Positions 26,601 to 32,990 of a stretch of 64,000 bases of DNA are shown here, piece after piece. Origin of the DNA: Agromyces laixinhei (GTDB lineage: Bacteria > Actinomycetota > Actinomycetes > Actinomycetales > Microbacteriaceae). The stretch lies in assembly GCF_006337065.1 (NCBI RefSeq), contig NZ_CP040872.1:3348001-3412000 (forward strand). Reading direction: 5' to 3'. Position numbers and translations under genes: made by a program. Every line of letters begins with the position of its first letter. Positions within the stretch are counted from its first letter, which is position 1. The notes under the pieces were generated by a model, which was not told the DNA's origin, did not search any database, and worked only from the letters and a program-made list of their open reading frames with translations.

Positions 26601-29596
26601 ACGCGGTCGTGTTCAACGTGAGCCTGCCCGGTGTGGTGCCACCCTCGGTGAAGGAGTGCGCGACCGACTTCGCACCCGGCAAGGGCTTCGTCAACGAGGT
26701 GCAGCTCTTCAGCGGCAACGACACGCGCGACGACCGCGACTGCGTTCCGATGACGGATGCCGGTGTGCCGACCGTCGTGAAGGGCGATCCCGAGACCACC
26801 CAGGGCGCCGACGGAGTCTGGACCATGAAGTACACCGTCACGGTCACGGGCAACCCGACGTACGTGACGAAGTACTCGCTCAGCGACGACCTGCAGTTCG
26901 GCGGCGCGATCGACATTCAGACGGCCGCATGGAAGCGCACGGCACCGCCGGGAGCATCGGGATCGTGGACCGACGGACAGTTCGGCACCCCGCAGACGCT
27001 CGCCACCGATCGCACGATCGACGCCGGAGCGGTGGAGACGTACGTCGTCACCGTGACGGCGCTCGTCGACCCCGCCGCGTTCGACGACCCGTCGACGAAC
27101 ACGTGCCAGCCGAGCGACCAGACGCCGAACGTCGGCTTCCTGAACGCGGCGACGCTGACCTCGAGCGGCATGCCGCAGACCGACACGGGCTGTGCCACTC
27201 CGGCCGAGCCGGACTTCACCAAGGTCGCGAACCAGGCGCTCACGAAGGTGGGCGACAACTGGAAGGTCACGTACACGCTGACCGCCGAGAACACGCACCC
27301 GACCCAGTCGCTCGTGTACGACCTGACCGACACGCCCGCCTTCTCGAGCGGCGTCACCGTCGTCAGCCGCACGGTGACGAGCGCGGATGCCCCGGTGAAC
27401 CCCGCCTGGAACACGCTGCCGCCGACGACCCCCGTCGTGGCGAGCGACGTGGTGCTGCCGGGCGGCGACACTGACGTGTTCACGGTCGAGGTGGTCTTCT
27501 CGGTGAACGTCACCGAGGACACGAGCACCTTCAACTGCTCGGCCGAAGGAGGCGGTGATGGCCTCTTCAACACGGCCACGCTGATCTCCGGCGGCGACTA
27601 CCCCGGCGACGACTGCGTCGACATCCCCGTCAAGGTCATCGTCGACAAGTACTGGGTGATCAACGGCGGTGAGCCGATCCCCGAGGGTCAGCAGCCGGAA
27701 GGCCTCGTGGCCGAACTCGAACTCACCCCGTTGCCCGACGGCAGCGCGCCCGAATGGGGCGAGGCCGAAGACGGGTATGAGGCCGGCGGCCACGTCGACA
27801 TCGGCGAATCGCTGCAGGTGACCATCGACGGTTGCGAGTTCGCGCGCTCTGCCGGCCTCGGCGAGCACGCGCTGCCCGCATCGGTCAATGAGTTCGACGT
27901 GACCAACTACGTCGACTGCGCCCAGACGCTGAACCTCGAGAAGGTCGTGCACAACAACCACGGCGGCAACGGTGAAGCAGTCGACTGGACCCTCACCGCG
28001 ACCGCGGAGGGTGCCGACGACCCGACCGTCAGCGGTGAAGGCACGGCGACGGGTGACGTGGACCTCGATGTGACGTACACCCTCGACGAGACCAGCACCG
28101 TCTGGAACAGCGACCAGTACAAGGTCGCCGCGACGTGGAGCTGCACCAGCCCGCAGGGCGAGGATGCGTTCACGCTCAACGCGCCGGGGGGCAAGACCGC
28201 CGAGCTCACGATCGACGAGCTCGGTGCGACCGTGGACTGCGAGATCGTGAACGAGGACATCGCGCCGACGCTCACGCTCGAGAAGTTCGTGGAGCCCGAG
28301 AACGTGCTGGCCGATCCCGAGGATTGGAACCTCTTCGCGACCGATCCCGAAGCCGAGCGCGTCGTCGAGGGCCTCGGCGGTGCGACCGGTGAGATCGAGG
28401 CCGGTGTCGTCTACACCCTCGGCGAGGAGGCAGCACCCGACTTCCCCTACGCCGAGCTGTTCTCGACGATCGGGTGGTACTGCTCCGTCGATGACGGGCC
28501 GAGCGAGGCGTCGAGCTTCGTGAACGCCGGACCGGGCGACGACGTCTACTGCTCCATCACGAACACGGCGATCCCCGTCGACCCGCTGGTCACGAAGACG
28601 CTCACGTCGATCGAGCAGGCGCCCGACGGCACATGGGATCTGGAGTACCGCGTGACGGTGCAGAACCCGAGCGAGGTTCTCCCGATCGAGTACGACCTCG
28701 ACGACACGCTGTACTTCGGTGAAGGCATCGTCGTCAACGATGCCGCAGCGTCCGGCCCCGGAAACGACGACGACGCCTGGAACGGCGAGACCGAAACCGA
28801 CCTCGCCATCGACCAGGTGGTCGTGCCCGAGAGCACCGACGTCTACACGATCGCCGTCAACGCGACGGTGACGGCGACGGCGTGGTCGGAAGACGGCGTC
28901 TCGTGCGACGAGAACTGGTTCACCGACGGCGGCTTCCGCAACACGGCGACGCTCTCGTGGGGCAGCGACGGCGACGTCACGGTGCTGGCCGACGGAAGCG
29001 GTTCCACCTCGGCGAGCGTCTGTGCCGAGCCGGGTCGTGCCGACGTCGTCAAGACGAGCCTCGGCACGGCGACGAAGAACAGTGACGGCACGTACACCGT
29101 GTCGTACGAGATCGTCGTCAGCAACCCGAGCGAGCACGATCTGTACTACGACCTGCGCGACGACCCGTGGTTCGCGCCGGGCACCTCGATCGTGAACCAG
29201 TCGGCGACGTTCAACGGAACGCCGATCGGCGGTTGGACGTCGGCCCAGCCGCTCGCCGAAGATCGTGTGATCGACGCGGCCGACGGGTCGCCCACGCAGC
29301 ATGTCTACGTGGTGACCTTCAGGGTCGACGTCAGGAACGCGACGAACGGCATGCTCGCGAAGTGCGCGCACCCCGGCACGGGGCTGTACAACACGGCGGT
29401 GCTCGTGAACGGCACGCTCGACTCCACCTCGAGCGCGTGCGAGCCGTTCACGCCGATCGTGAAGCCGACGCCGCCGGCGCCCTCGAGCATCGCCTCGACC
29501 GGCTTCGGCAACGGTTCGCTCATCTGGATCGTCGCCGGGCTCCTCGGCATCGGGGCGCTCCTGCTGCTCCTGGCCCGGCGCCGCAGGGCCAGGTAG
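20681..29596 (+). CDS. Giant multidomain surface protein: von Willebrand A, SpaA-like and many beta-sandwich repeats, wall-sorting tail
   Basis: This protein of about 2971 residues opens with a long signal peptide (basic n-region, cleavage after ALA at 56). A TEPPA-rich Pro/Thr/Glu stalk follows (about 85-146), then a SpaA/prealbumin-like domain (FVVKKGGFRN, GLAGATFALFQ). A von Willebrand A domain runs from Cys312, with MIDAS DVSGS and LFLTDGDPT. Next come seven DUF5979-like repeats of about 101 residues (747-1453; K-T/S-x-x-G-x, WSF, EGxxxCxPG), then longer beta-sandwich repeats with PDGTW and TNPS motifs. The end is IASTG at 2937-2941, a hydrophobic helix and ARRRRAR. It is probably an adhesin or fimbria-like stalk on the cell wall. 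The ATG at 20681 has AGGA upstream. Confidence 0.9.
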   Translation: MRAQRRPANHKALDEGPRHASQVPRRERVQRRLRVLVTAVAATALLFAGAPTIALAQVDNGISNAGIVSAGEGDGTLATDPPAATEPPATTEPPAETEPPAKTEPPATTEPPAETEPPAKTEPPATTEPPAEQKQTETPPPTESLVAPLAVDPNGPPVPNGAKFVVKKGGFRNADGTVSGLAGATFALFQAANTNTNTNDRWNTTGPAIDTCVTDANGLCGLLTAALPSGGSNTQRTFIVLEQSAPAGGDWTAVTSWGNGIPQEYKFKFVNVNRDGTPANRTYYAPNTSTNNTNQNRTWPDVYKNPDLPPQCGLDIALVMDVSGSIGNNIQTYRDAAKNFVDALAGTPSQMALFTFASQSPAANTSGTNNANVPLQSLNPANGAGRTLLDTRIQGFAIPGQNVFYTNWDAAFRNVMSTGDDYDAVLFLTDGDPTTYGNGSVTDTDFMLRNVEEAIHSANGVKADETHVMAIGIGGSVATPGGQHRLAQISGPDDYYTTDFDELGDLLRGIAEEACAGNLIVAKQFVDSNGVITEDAVENWSFTSGGETKQTNATGAVSFPIDFAGNPNAQAVSVVEEDRAGYSLRPQNGNNANCMVQSGPGTVTGYTDVGQPLGFTVNVAPNQTILCVVQNTPSAATVEVDKKWVVNGQAYDLNVMPPGVSTGLTLDPAPKNPPAQFGEVHTGYTAGGDVTVGESTVQKPAGCGPVTAAFSKVAGGATIDSTTGEVTGLTAGANGFLITNTMTCEANLTLSKTAAGVPTGVAWSFDFTLTPGIGGADPTPFTVNGSGPSTVPFPVGALTPGQAYTLAEADEPGWAEGTITCQPGNTIGGFTAQLGVDVTCSVTNTAAAPSLKLSKTVTGVADGYGWSFTFVVDPASGPPTQHIVAGTGPGTANLDVAGIVIGETYTVTELPKEGWTEGAVTCAPPGTNNTFTAAPGVAVTCSATNTADPADLSLTKSATGIADGTQWSFEFTLTGPGGSAQNVTNSDPTVTWNGLTPGAAYTLVETDKPGWVEGTIECNIPDAQPGTPGFQFTALPGMSLDCTASNSANQPGLTLSKTVTGVPDDYAWSFEFTVDPEVGGEDEFMVQGVGNTTVPVPAGALVPGTVYTVTETGQDGWTEGSVICTPGGNGNNFTAQPGVDVTCAVTNTADAPKFTLSKTVEGVPDDYPWAFHFTVSPEIDGESDFVVDGSGPGTVNLPVVGAVIGETYTVTEVDQPGWTEGPVTCVPGTANTFEAAPGSDVTCSATNTVDPASVKLTKSATGIADGTPWSFEFTLTGPGGSAKNVTDAAPSATWSNLTLGELYTLTETDADGWTEGTIVCTGLDDGNDNLPGFQFTATPGLALDCTATNAADQPDLTLKKTASGVAVGVDWTFVFTVDPSIGGASQFEVSGTGPATNEAEVVGLVPGTEYTVTEDPQDGWTEGEVSCEPGDGNTFTAAPGVDVVCSVTNRATPPVITHDKTVVSSTAQPDGTWDVVYSVVVTNPSAIAAGDYDLSDALQIPASVTPSDQSAQWRVLPAGALNPIAGWTGAAPNTTLATDRAIDPSAQHEYLLAVTYTIADGTSFAPGGPLDCDATSANRAFLNKATLNSETDRYACAEPAKPTFSKVADGATPVVGNDGQWDVSYQLTVSNPSSSQLYYDLNDTPVMPPNVTLVSGPTITAWSTPPGETALPIENMAIAPNSAHEFTVTVRVEVSPAATSGDLTCDGEPGSGIVNGAVVTSSGQTIPDEDCVSIPLPNIKHTKTVSSVSQNPDGTWNIEYTITVNDPGTVPGLYTLRDATAFGPGITYDPADASVTGPGDVNANWNGTTDTLIVENNPMEPPLTHYFTVTIENISVAEGVIGTSPAGTCPAPGSDDDRAFNNVAGLLAGGVTTNATACEFPTIPTPTKSGATSQQQPDSTWNVSYTITVDNSDGKAGYYALTDAPLWDDATVTINSWTVTSDQLDPDISGPFTDGVIVPTSAQMPIAAGATHTYAVVFNVSLPGVVPPSVKECATDFAPGKGFVNEVQLFSGNDTRDDRDCVPMTDAGVPTVVKGDPETTQGADGVWTMKYTVTVTGNPTYVTKYSLSDDLQFGGAIDIQTAAWKRTAPPGASGSWTDGQFGTPQTLATDRTIDAGAVETYVVTVTALVDPAAFDDPSTNTCQPSDQTPNVGFLNAATLTSSGMPQTDTGCATPAEPDFTKVANQALTKVGDNWKVTYTLTAENTHPTQSLVYDLTDTPAFSSGVTVVSRTVTSADAPVNPAWNTLPPTTPVVASDVVLPGGDTDVFTVEVVFSVNVTEDTSTFNCSAEGGGDGLFNTATLISGGDYPGDDCVDIPVKVIVDKYWVINGGEPIPEGQQPEGLVAELELTPLPDGSAPEWGEAEDGYEAGGHVDIGESLQVTIDGCEFARSAGLGEHALPASVNEFDVTNYVDCAQTLNLEKVVHNNHGGNGEAVDWTLTATAEGADDPTVSGEGTATGDVDLDVTYTLDETSTVWNSDQYKVAATWSCTSPQGEDAFTLNAPGGKTAELTIDELGATVDCEIVNEDIAPTLTLEKFVEPENVLADPEDWNLFATDPEAERVVEGLGGATGEIEAGVVYTLGEEAAPDFPYAELFSTIGWYCSVDDGPSEASSFVNAGPGDDVYCSITNTAIPVDPLVTKTLTSIEQAPDGTWDLEYRVTVQNPSEVLPIEYDLDDTLYFGEGIVVNDAAASGPGNDDDAWNGETETDLAIDQVVVPESTDVYTIAVNATVTATAWSEDGVSCDENWFTDGGFRNTATLSWGSDGDVTVLADGSGSTSASVCAEPGRADVVKTSLGTATKNSDGTYTVSYEIVVSNPSEHDLYYDLRDDPWFAPGTSIVNQSATFNGTPIGGWTSAQPLAEDRVIDAADGSPTQHVYVVTFRVDVRNATNGMLAKCAHPGTGLYNTAVLVNGTLDSTSSACEPFTPIVKPTPPAPSSIASTGFGNGSLIWIVAGLLGIGALLLLLARRRRAR
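20930..21090 (+). repeat. Tandem 54-base repeats encoding the TEPPA stalk
   Basis: Near-identical 54-base units encode TEPPAKTEPPATTEPPAE blocks, at least twice in full with flanking partial units. Pro/Thr/Glu stalks of this kind span the wall and often vary in length by slippage. Confidence 0.7.
22921..25040 (+). repeat. Seven DNA repeats of about 303 bases inside the giant gene
   Basis: Repeat starts are near 22921, 23231, 23533, 23837, 24140, 24438 and 24747. Each encodes one DUF5979-like domain. Alternate copies are most alike: for example, the copies at 23533 and 24438 share KSATGIADGT and LTGPGGSA. That suggests duplication of a two- or three-domain block. Confidence 0.75.
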
Positions 29597-29609
29597 GGGG
29601 CGCGGCCCA

Positions 29610-29668
29610 CACGACGAAGCTCCCCTCCGCGACATCCGAAAGATGCCTCGGCGGGGAGCTTCGTCGTG
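29610..29668. terminator. Bidirectional hairpin between giant gene and ABC permease
   Basis: A 16-pair perfect stem (CACGACGAAGCTCCCC with its complement, 29610-29625 and 29653-29668) closes a 27-base loop. It lies between convergent genes, so it can end both transcripts. Confidence 0.75.
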
Positions 29669-29672
29669 GGGC

Positions 29673-30437
29673 TCAGCTGACCTTGCGGCGGTAGATGACG
29701 ATCGCCCAGGCGTAGGCCACCCCGAGGATTCCGACGAGCCAGGCGAGGGCGATCCAGATGTCGCTGCCGACCGGTTCGCCGGCGAACAGCGCGCGCATGC
29801 TGTTCACGATCGAGGTCGCAGGCTGGTTCTCGGCGAACCAGGCGACCGGCGCCGGCATCGTGTCGGTCGGCACGAACGCCGAGCTGATGAACGGCAGGAA
29901 GATCAGCGGGTAGCTGAACGCGCTCGCGCCGTCGACCGTCTTCGCCGAGAGCCCGGCGATCACGGCGAGCCAGGTCAGCGCGAGGGTGAACAGCGTCAGG
30001 ATGCCGGCGACGGCGAGCCAGGCGCCGACGGATGCCCCGGTGCGGAACCCCATGATCAGTGCGACGCCGATCACGATGGCGATCGAGACCAGGTTCGAGA
30101 CGAGGGAGGTGAGCACGTGTGCCCAGAGCACGCTCGACCTCGCGACCGGCATCGACTGGAATCGCTCGAAGATGCCGCCCTGCAGGTCGAGGAAGAGCCG
30201 GTAGGCGGTGTAGGCCACACCCGATGCGATCGTGATGAGCAGGATGCCGGGGAGCATGTAGTCGATGTACGACTCGCTGGATCCGGTGTTGATCGCGCCG
30301 CCCAGCACGTAGGTGAACAGCAGCATCATCGCGATCGGCATGACCGCGGTGGTGATGATCGTGTCGGGGCTGCGCAGGATGTGGGTCAGAGATCGGCCGG
30401 TGAGCGCTCGGGTGTCGGCCAGAACGTGGGTGGTCAT
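29673..30437 (-). CDS. ABC-2 type permease, DrrB/daunorubicin-resistance type
   Basis: This 254-residue protein with about six membrane helices has the DrrB pattern (DYMLPGILLITIASGVAYTA, GIFERFQSMPVARSSVLWAH). It is the membrane partner of the ATPase encoded just upstream, overlapping it by four bases. The substrate is unknown. It is last in a minus-strand operon that begins with the ribbon-helix-helix gene. Confidence 0.92.
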   Translation of the reverse strand: MTTHVLADTRALTGRSLTHILRSPDTIITTAVMPIAMMLLFTYVLGGAINTGSSESYIDYMLPGILLITIASGVAYTAYRLFLDLQGGIFERFQSMPVARSSVLWAHVLTSLVSNLVSIAIVIGVALIMGFRTGASVGAWLAVAGILTLFTLALTWLAVIAGLSAKTVDGASAFSYPLIFLPFISSAFVPTDTMPAPVAWFAENQPATSIVNSMRALFAGEPVGSDIWIALAWLVGILGVAYAWAIVIYRRKVS

Positions 30438-31240
30438 GATGCCTCTTTCAGTTCGTCGCCGGTCTGCCCGACGACGGCGAGGAAGACCTCTTCGAGCGTC
30501 GGCTGCTTCTCGACGTATTCGACCGTCGCGGCCGGAAGGAGTTGCTTGAGTTCGGCGAGGGTGCCGTTCTGGATGATGGTGCCCTCGTGCAGGATCGCGA
30601 TGCGATCGGCGAGCTGTTCGGCCTCGTCGAGGTACTGGGTGGTGAGCAGCACGGTCGTGCCGAGGTCAGCGAGCCTCCTGATGGTCTGCCACACCTCGAT
30701 GCGCGCCTGCGGGTCGAGGCCGGTCGTCGGCTCGTCGAGGAAGATGACCGGCGGCTTGCCGATCAGGCTCATCGCGATGTCGAGCCGGCGGCGCATGCCG
30801 CCCGAGTAGGTCGCCGCCTTGCGGCCCCCGGCCTCGGTGAGCGAGAAGCCCGCGAGCAGCTCGTCGGCGATGCCGCCCGGGTTCTTCAGGTGGCGCAGCT
30901 TCGCGATGAGCACGAGGTTCTCGCGCCCGGTGAGCACTTCATCGACGGCGGCGAACTGGCCGGTCAGGCTGATCGACTCCCGCACCTCGCCGGGTTCGGC
31001 GGCGACGTCGAGGCCGGCGACCGTCGCCGTGCCCGCGTCGGCCTTCGCGAGCGTCGAGAGGATGCGGACGAGCGTCGTCTTGCCCGCGCCGTTCGAGCCG
31101 AGCAGGGCGAAGATGCTGCCCGGCGCGACCTCGAAGTCGACGCCCCGGAGCACATGCAGGTCGTCGAACGACTTCTCGATGCCCTGCACGCGGATCGCCG
31201 GCTCGCGGCTATGGGTGGATGTTGCTGTCGTGGAGTTCAT
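30434..31240 (-). CDS. ABC transporter ATPase, DrrA type
   Basis: This 268-residue ATPase has Walker A GSNGAGKTT, signature YSGGMRRRLDIAMSL, Walker B VIFLDEPTTGLDP and the H-loop position changed to Gln (LTTQYLDEAEQLADR), which is normal for DrrA proteins. The C-terminal VEYVEKQPTLEEVFLAV is also DrrA-like. The ATG at 31240 is chosen because the family fold starts soon after, at AIRVQGIEKSF. It pairs with the downstream permease. Confidence 0.93.
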   Translation of the reverse strand: MNSTTATSTHSREPAIRVQGIEKSFDDLHVLRGVDFEVAPGSIFALLGSNGAGKTTLVRILSTLAKADAGTATVAGLDVAAEPGEVRESISLTGQFAAVDEVLTGRENLVLIAKLRHLKNPGGIADELLAGFSLTEAGGRKAATYSGGMRRRLDIAMSLIGKPPVIFLDEPTTGLDPQARIEVWQTIRRLADLGTTVLLTTQYLDEAEQLADRIAILHEGTIIQNGTLAELKQLLPAATVEYVEKQPTLEEVFLAVVGQTGDELKEAS

Positions 31241-31275
31241 TGGTGTCGATCCCTTCGTATTCGTGGTGCCCGAGC

Positions 31276-32127
31276 TCAGCGGGCACGCGTGATGTCGATG
31301 TCGCCCGACCGGGTGCGGGCGCGCACGGCCACGTTCCGGCCGTTCGCGTCGGGAGCGGCGTCGCCGTCGAGCTCGTTGTGTACGCGCCCGTCTTTCGAGG
31401 CCAGGTCGAGCCAGGCTGGCACGCCCGGCCGGATACCGACGTCGATCTGGCCGAAGCCGCTCTCGACCTCGATCGAGCCGCTCGAGACCTCGCGGAGTCT
31501 GATGGCGCCGTATGCGGTCTTGGCCGCCACGGAGCCCTGCGCCGTCGTGATCTCGAGGTCGCCGTAGGAGAGCCTGGCGTCGAGGTCGCCCGCGGACTCC
31601 CCGACCGTGACGGCGCCGTACGACGCCTTGAGCGTCGCGTCTCCGCCGACCGACCCGATGCGGATCTGTCCGTGGTCGGTCGTGACCTCGACGTCGCCCT
31701 CGGCCGCGCCGAGGTTCACGCTGCCGTGGCCGGCCCGCACCCACAGGTCGCCCGTGGTCTCGAGGTCGACCGCACCGGTCGATGACTTGATGCGGGTGGC
31801 CCCGAGGCGGCCGACCGCGTGCACCGCGCCGACGGCGATCTCGGCGGTGAGGCGCGACTCGGCCGGCAGTTCGACCAGCACGTCGACCGAGTCGGTCGGG
31901 CCGGGTCCGATCCAGCTGAGCCTCGGTCGCGGGCCGATGACGGTGACTCGCTTGCCGTCGAAGTCGACCTTCGTCTCGTCGACACCGCGGTGGTCGATCG
32001 CACTCGCCCGGTTGCTCGGCGAGACGGTCACGACGGTGTCGGCGCGGTCGCCGGCGACGACGTCGATGCGGCCGACCTGCAGATTGATCGCGAGGTCGAT
32101 CGGGTTCGGGGTGGAGTAGGTGGGCAT
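31276..32127 (-). CDS. DUF4097-family protein (putative beta-solenoid, adhesin-like)
   Basis: This 283-residue protein has repeating short beta-strand motifs (GAVDLETTGDLWVRAGHGSVNL, GQIRIGSVGGDATLKASYGAV) typical of DUF4097, a right-handed beta-solenoid family. There is no signal peptide or membrane helix, so the family's adhesin label does not fit; a cytoplasmic scaffold or sensor is more likely. It lies between the ribbon-helix-helix gene and the DrrAB exporter, 35 bases before the ATPase, which suggests a shared function in envelope stress or drug response. Confidence 0.82.
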   Translation of the reverse strand: MPTYSTPNPIDLAINLQVGRIDVVAGDRADTVVTVSPSNRASAIDHRGVDETKVDFDGKRVTVIGPRPRLSWIGPGPTDSVDVLVELPAESRLTAEIAVGAVHAVGRLGATRIKSSTGAVDLETTGDLWVRAGHGSVNLGAAEGDVEVTTDHGQIRIGSVGGDATLKASYGAVTVGESAGDLDARLSYGDLEITTAQGSVAAKTAYGAIRLREVSSGSIEVESGFGQIDVGIRPGVPAWLDLASKDGRVHNELDGDAAPDANGRNVAVRARTRSGDIDITRAR

Positions 32128-32198
32128 GCTGGCGCCTCCCTTTCTGGGTGGGGTTCTGATCGGTCTGGTTGCTGCGCGGTGGTCTGGTGTGTTGCCGG

Positions 32199-32687
32199 CT
32201 ATCGCGCCCAGCCGGCGAAGTCGTTGCCGGTGCGCAGCGAGCGCTGCGCGGATCGTCGTTGCTTGGGTTGGAGGGCCGCCGCGACGGCGCGGACGAGCCA
32301 GGTGTTGACCGACAGCCCGTCGGCCGCCGCCGCCTCGTCGACCCTCGCCTTGAGGGCATCCGGCAGGCGGAGTGTGGTGCGTGACGTGCTCGCGTCATCG
32401 AAGTCGGCCGGAGCGGCCGGCCGCTCGTCGGTGTCGGACTCCGATGCCGACTGGGTCACGACGAACTCGACCTCTCGGCCGCGAAGCCGCAGGTCGACCG
32501 AGCCGGGGGCGAGCTCACGCGTGATCTCACCTGCGGCGGCCGACAGTGCGTCGAGCAGCACGAGCCGGGTCGCAGCGTCGAGTCCGCCGGCGATGCGCTC
32601 GGCCACGGCGCGGGCTTCGTCGGTGCTGTTCTCTGCTGCGTCGACGAGCTGCCGCTGCAGTTCGGTCACGTACTGTCCGAGTTCCAT
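32199..32687 (-). CDS. Ribbon-helix-helix DNA-binding protein (HicB/Arc-like), probable operon autoregulator
   Basis: This 162-residue protein has a C-terminal ribbon-helix-helix (SRTTLRLPDALKARVDEAAAADGLSVNTWLVRAVAAAL, about residues 103-140), as in HicB-type antitoxins. The N-terminal half is helical with an ATRLVLLDALSAAAGEIT segment. No toxin gene adjoins; the next gene in the operon is the DUF4097 protein. Palindromes overlapping its promoter fit autorepression. The ATG at 32687 sits six bases after the -10 box. Confidence 0.75.
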   Translation of the reverse strand: MELGQYVTELQRQLVDAAENSTDEARAVAERIAGGLDAATRLVLLDALSAAAGEITRELAPGSVDLRLRGREVEFVVTQSASESDTDERPAAPADFDDASTSRTTLRLPDALKARVDEAAAADGLSVNTWLVRAVAAALQPKQRRSAQRSLRTGNDFAGWAR

Positions 32688-32746
32688 GACACCATGGTGA
32701 CACCACTGTGACGTCGTGTCAAGCGATCTGACACCATTTTGGTGTC
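32688..32746 (-). promoter_or_regulatory. Leaderless promoter with two GACACC operators
   Basis: On the minus strand TTGACA (32722-32717), a 17-base spacer and CACCAT (32699-32694) lie six bases before the ATG. Operator one, GACACCATGGTGAC (32688-32701), covers the -10 box. Operator two (GACACCA, TTT, TGGTGTC; 32730-32746) lies just upstream of the -35. Two sites flanking the promoter fit repression by the encoded ribbon-helix-helix protein. Confidence 0.7.
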
Positions 32747-32768
32747 GTGGCGGGCGGTCCATTCCAGC

Positions 32769-32809
32769 GACTCTGGCGTTGATGCTGCTGACGCATCAGC
32801 ATGCGAGTC
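32769..32809. repeat. Degenerate copy of the 16.7-kb inverted repeat
   Basis: GACTCTGGCGTTGATGC, a seven-base loop and GCATCAGCATGCGAGTC match the element at 16730-16770 in length, loop size and most bases. The outer GACTC and inner TGATGC parts of the stem pair; the middle does not. Confidence 0.55.
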
Positions 32810-32839
32810 ATGGGCGGGGGCTGAGGTGCCGCGCTCCAG

Positions 32840-32971
32840 TCACAGCAGACGACGCGCGTTCGCCCATACCGTGAGCTCGTGCCGGCTCGAGAGCTGGAGC
32901 TTGCGAAGCGAGAGCGCGAGAAAGCGCGTTGCGGGCACGGATGCCGCGGCGCGCCGGATCACTTCGGCGGC
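32840..32971 (-). pseudogene. Remnant of a LuxR-type helix-turn-helix protein
   Basis: About 43 codons immediately after murB read AEVIRRAAASVPATR, then LRKLQLSSRHELTVWANARRLL and a stop. This matches the end of a LuxR DNA-binding domain, where family members usually read xIFRKLGVSSRxELAVWAxRxGL. The rest of the gene is gone and there is no start. It shows that a regulator gene was largely deleted here. The match is short, so coincidence is possible. Confidence 0.45.
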
Positions 32972-32990
32972 GGGCACGGCAGAGCCGGTG

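Noticed and set aside
20681-29596. Insertion sequence or prophage tail-fibre origin for the giant repetitive gene
   Set aside because: There are no terminal repeats, transposase, integrase or phage structural genes nearby, and the signal peptide and sorting tail indicate a cell-surface protein.
25667-29635. A 1322-codon open frame antisense to the giant surface protein
   Set aside because: It mirrors the codon structure of the plus-strand gene, is Arg/Val/Gly-rich, has no family motif, and arises from high GC suppressing stop codons.
32199-32687. HicAB-type toxin-antitoxin system
   Set aside because: The ribbon-helix-helix domain is real, but no HicA-like or other small toxin gene lies on either side; the neighbours are a DUF4097 protein and an ABC exporter.
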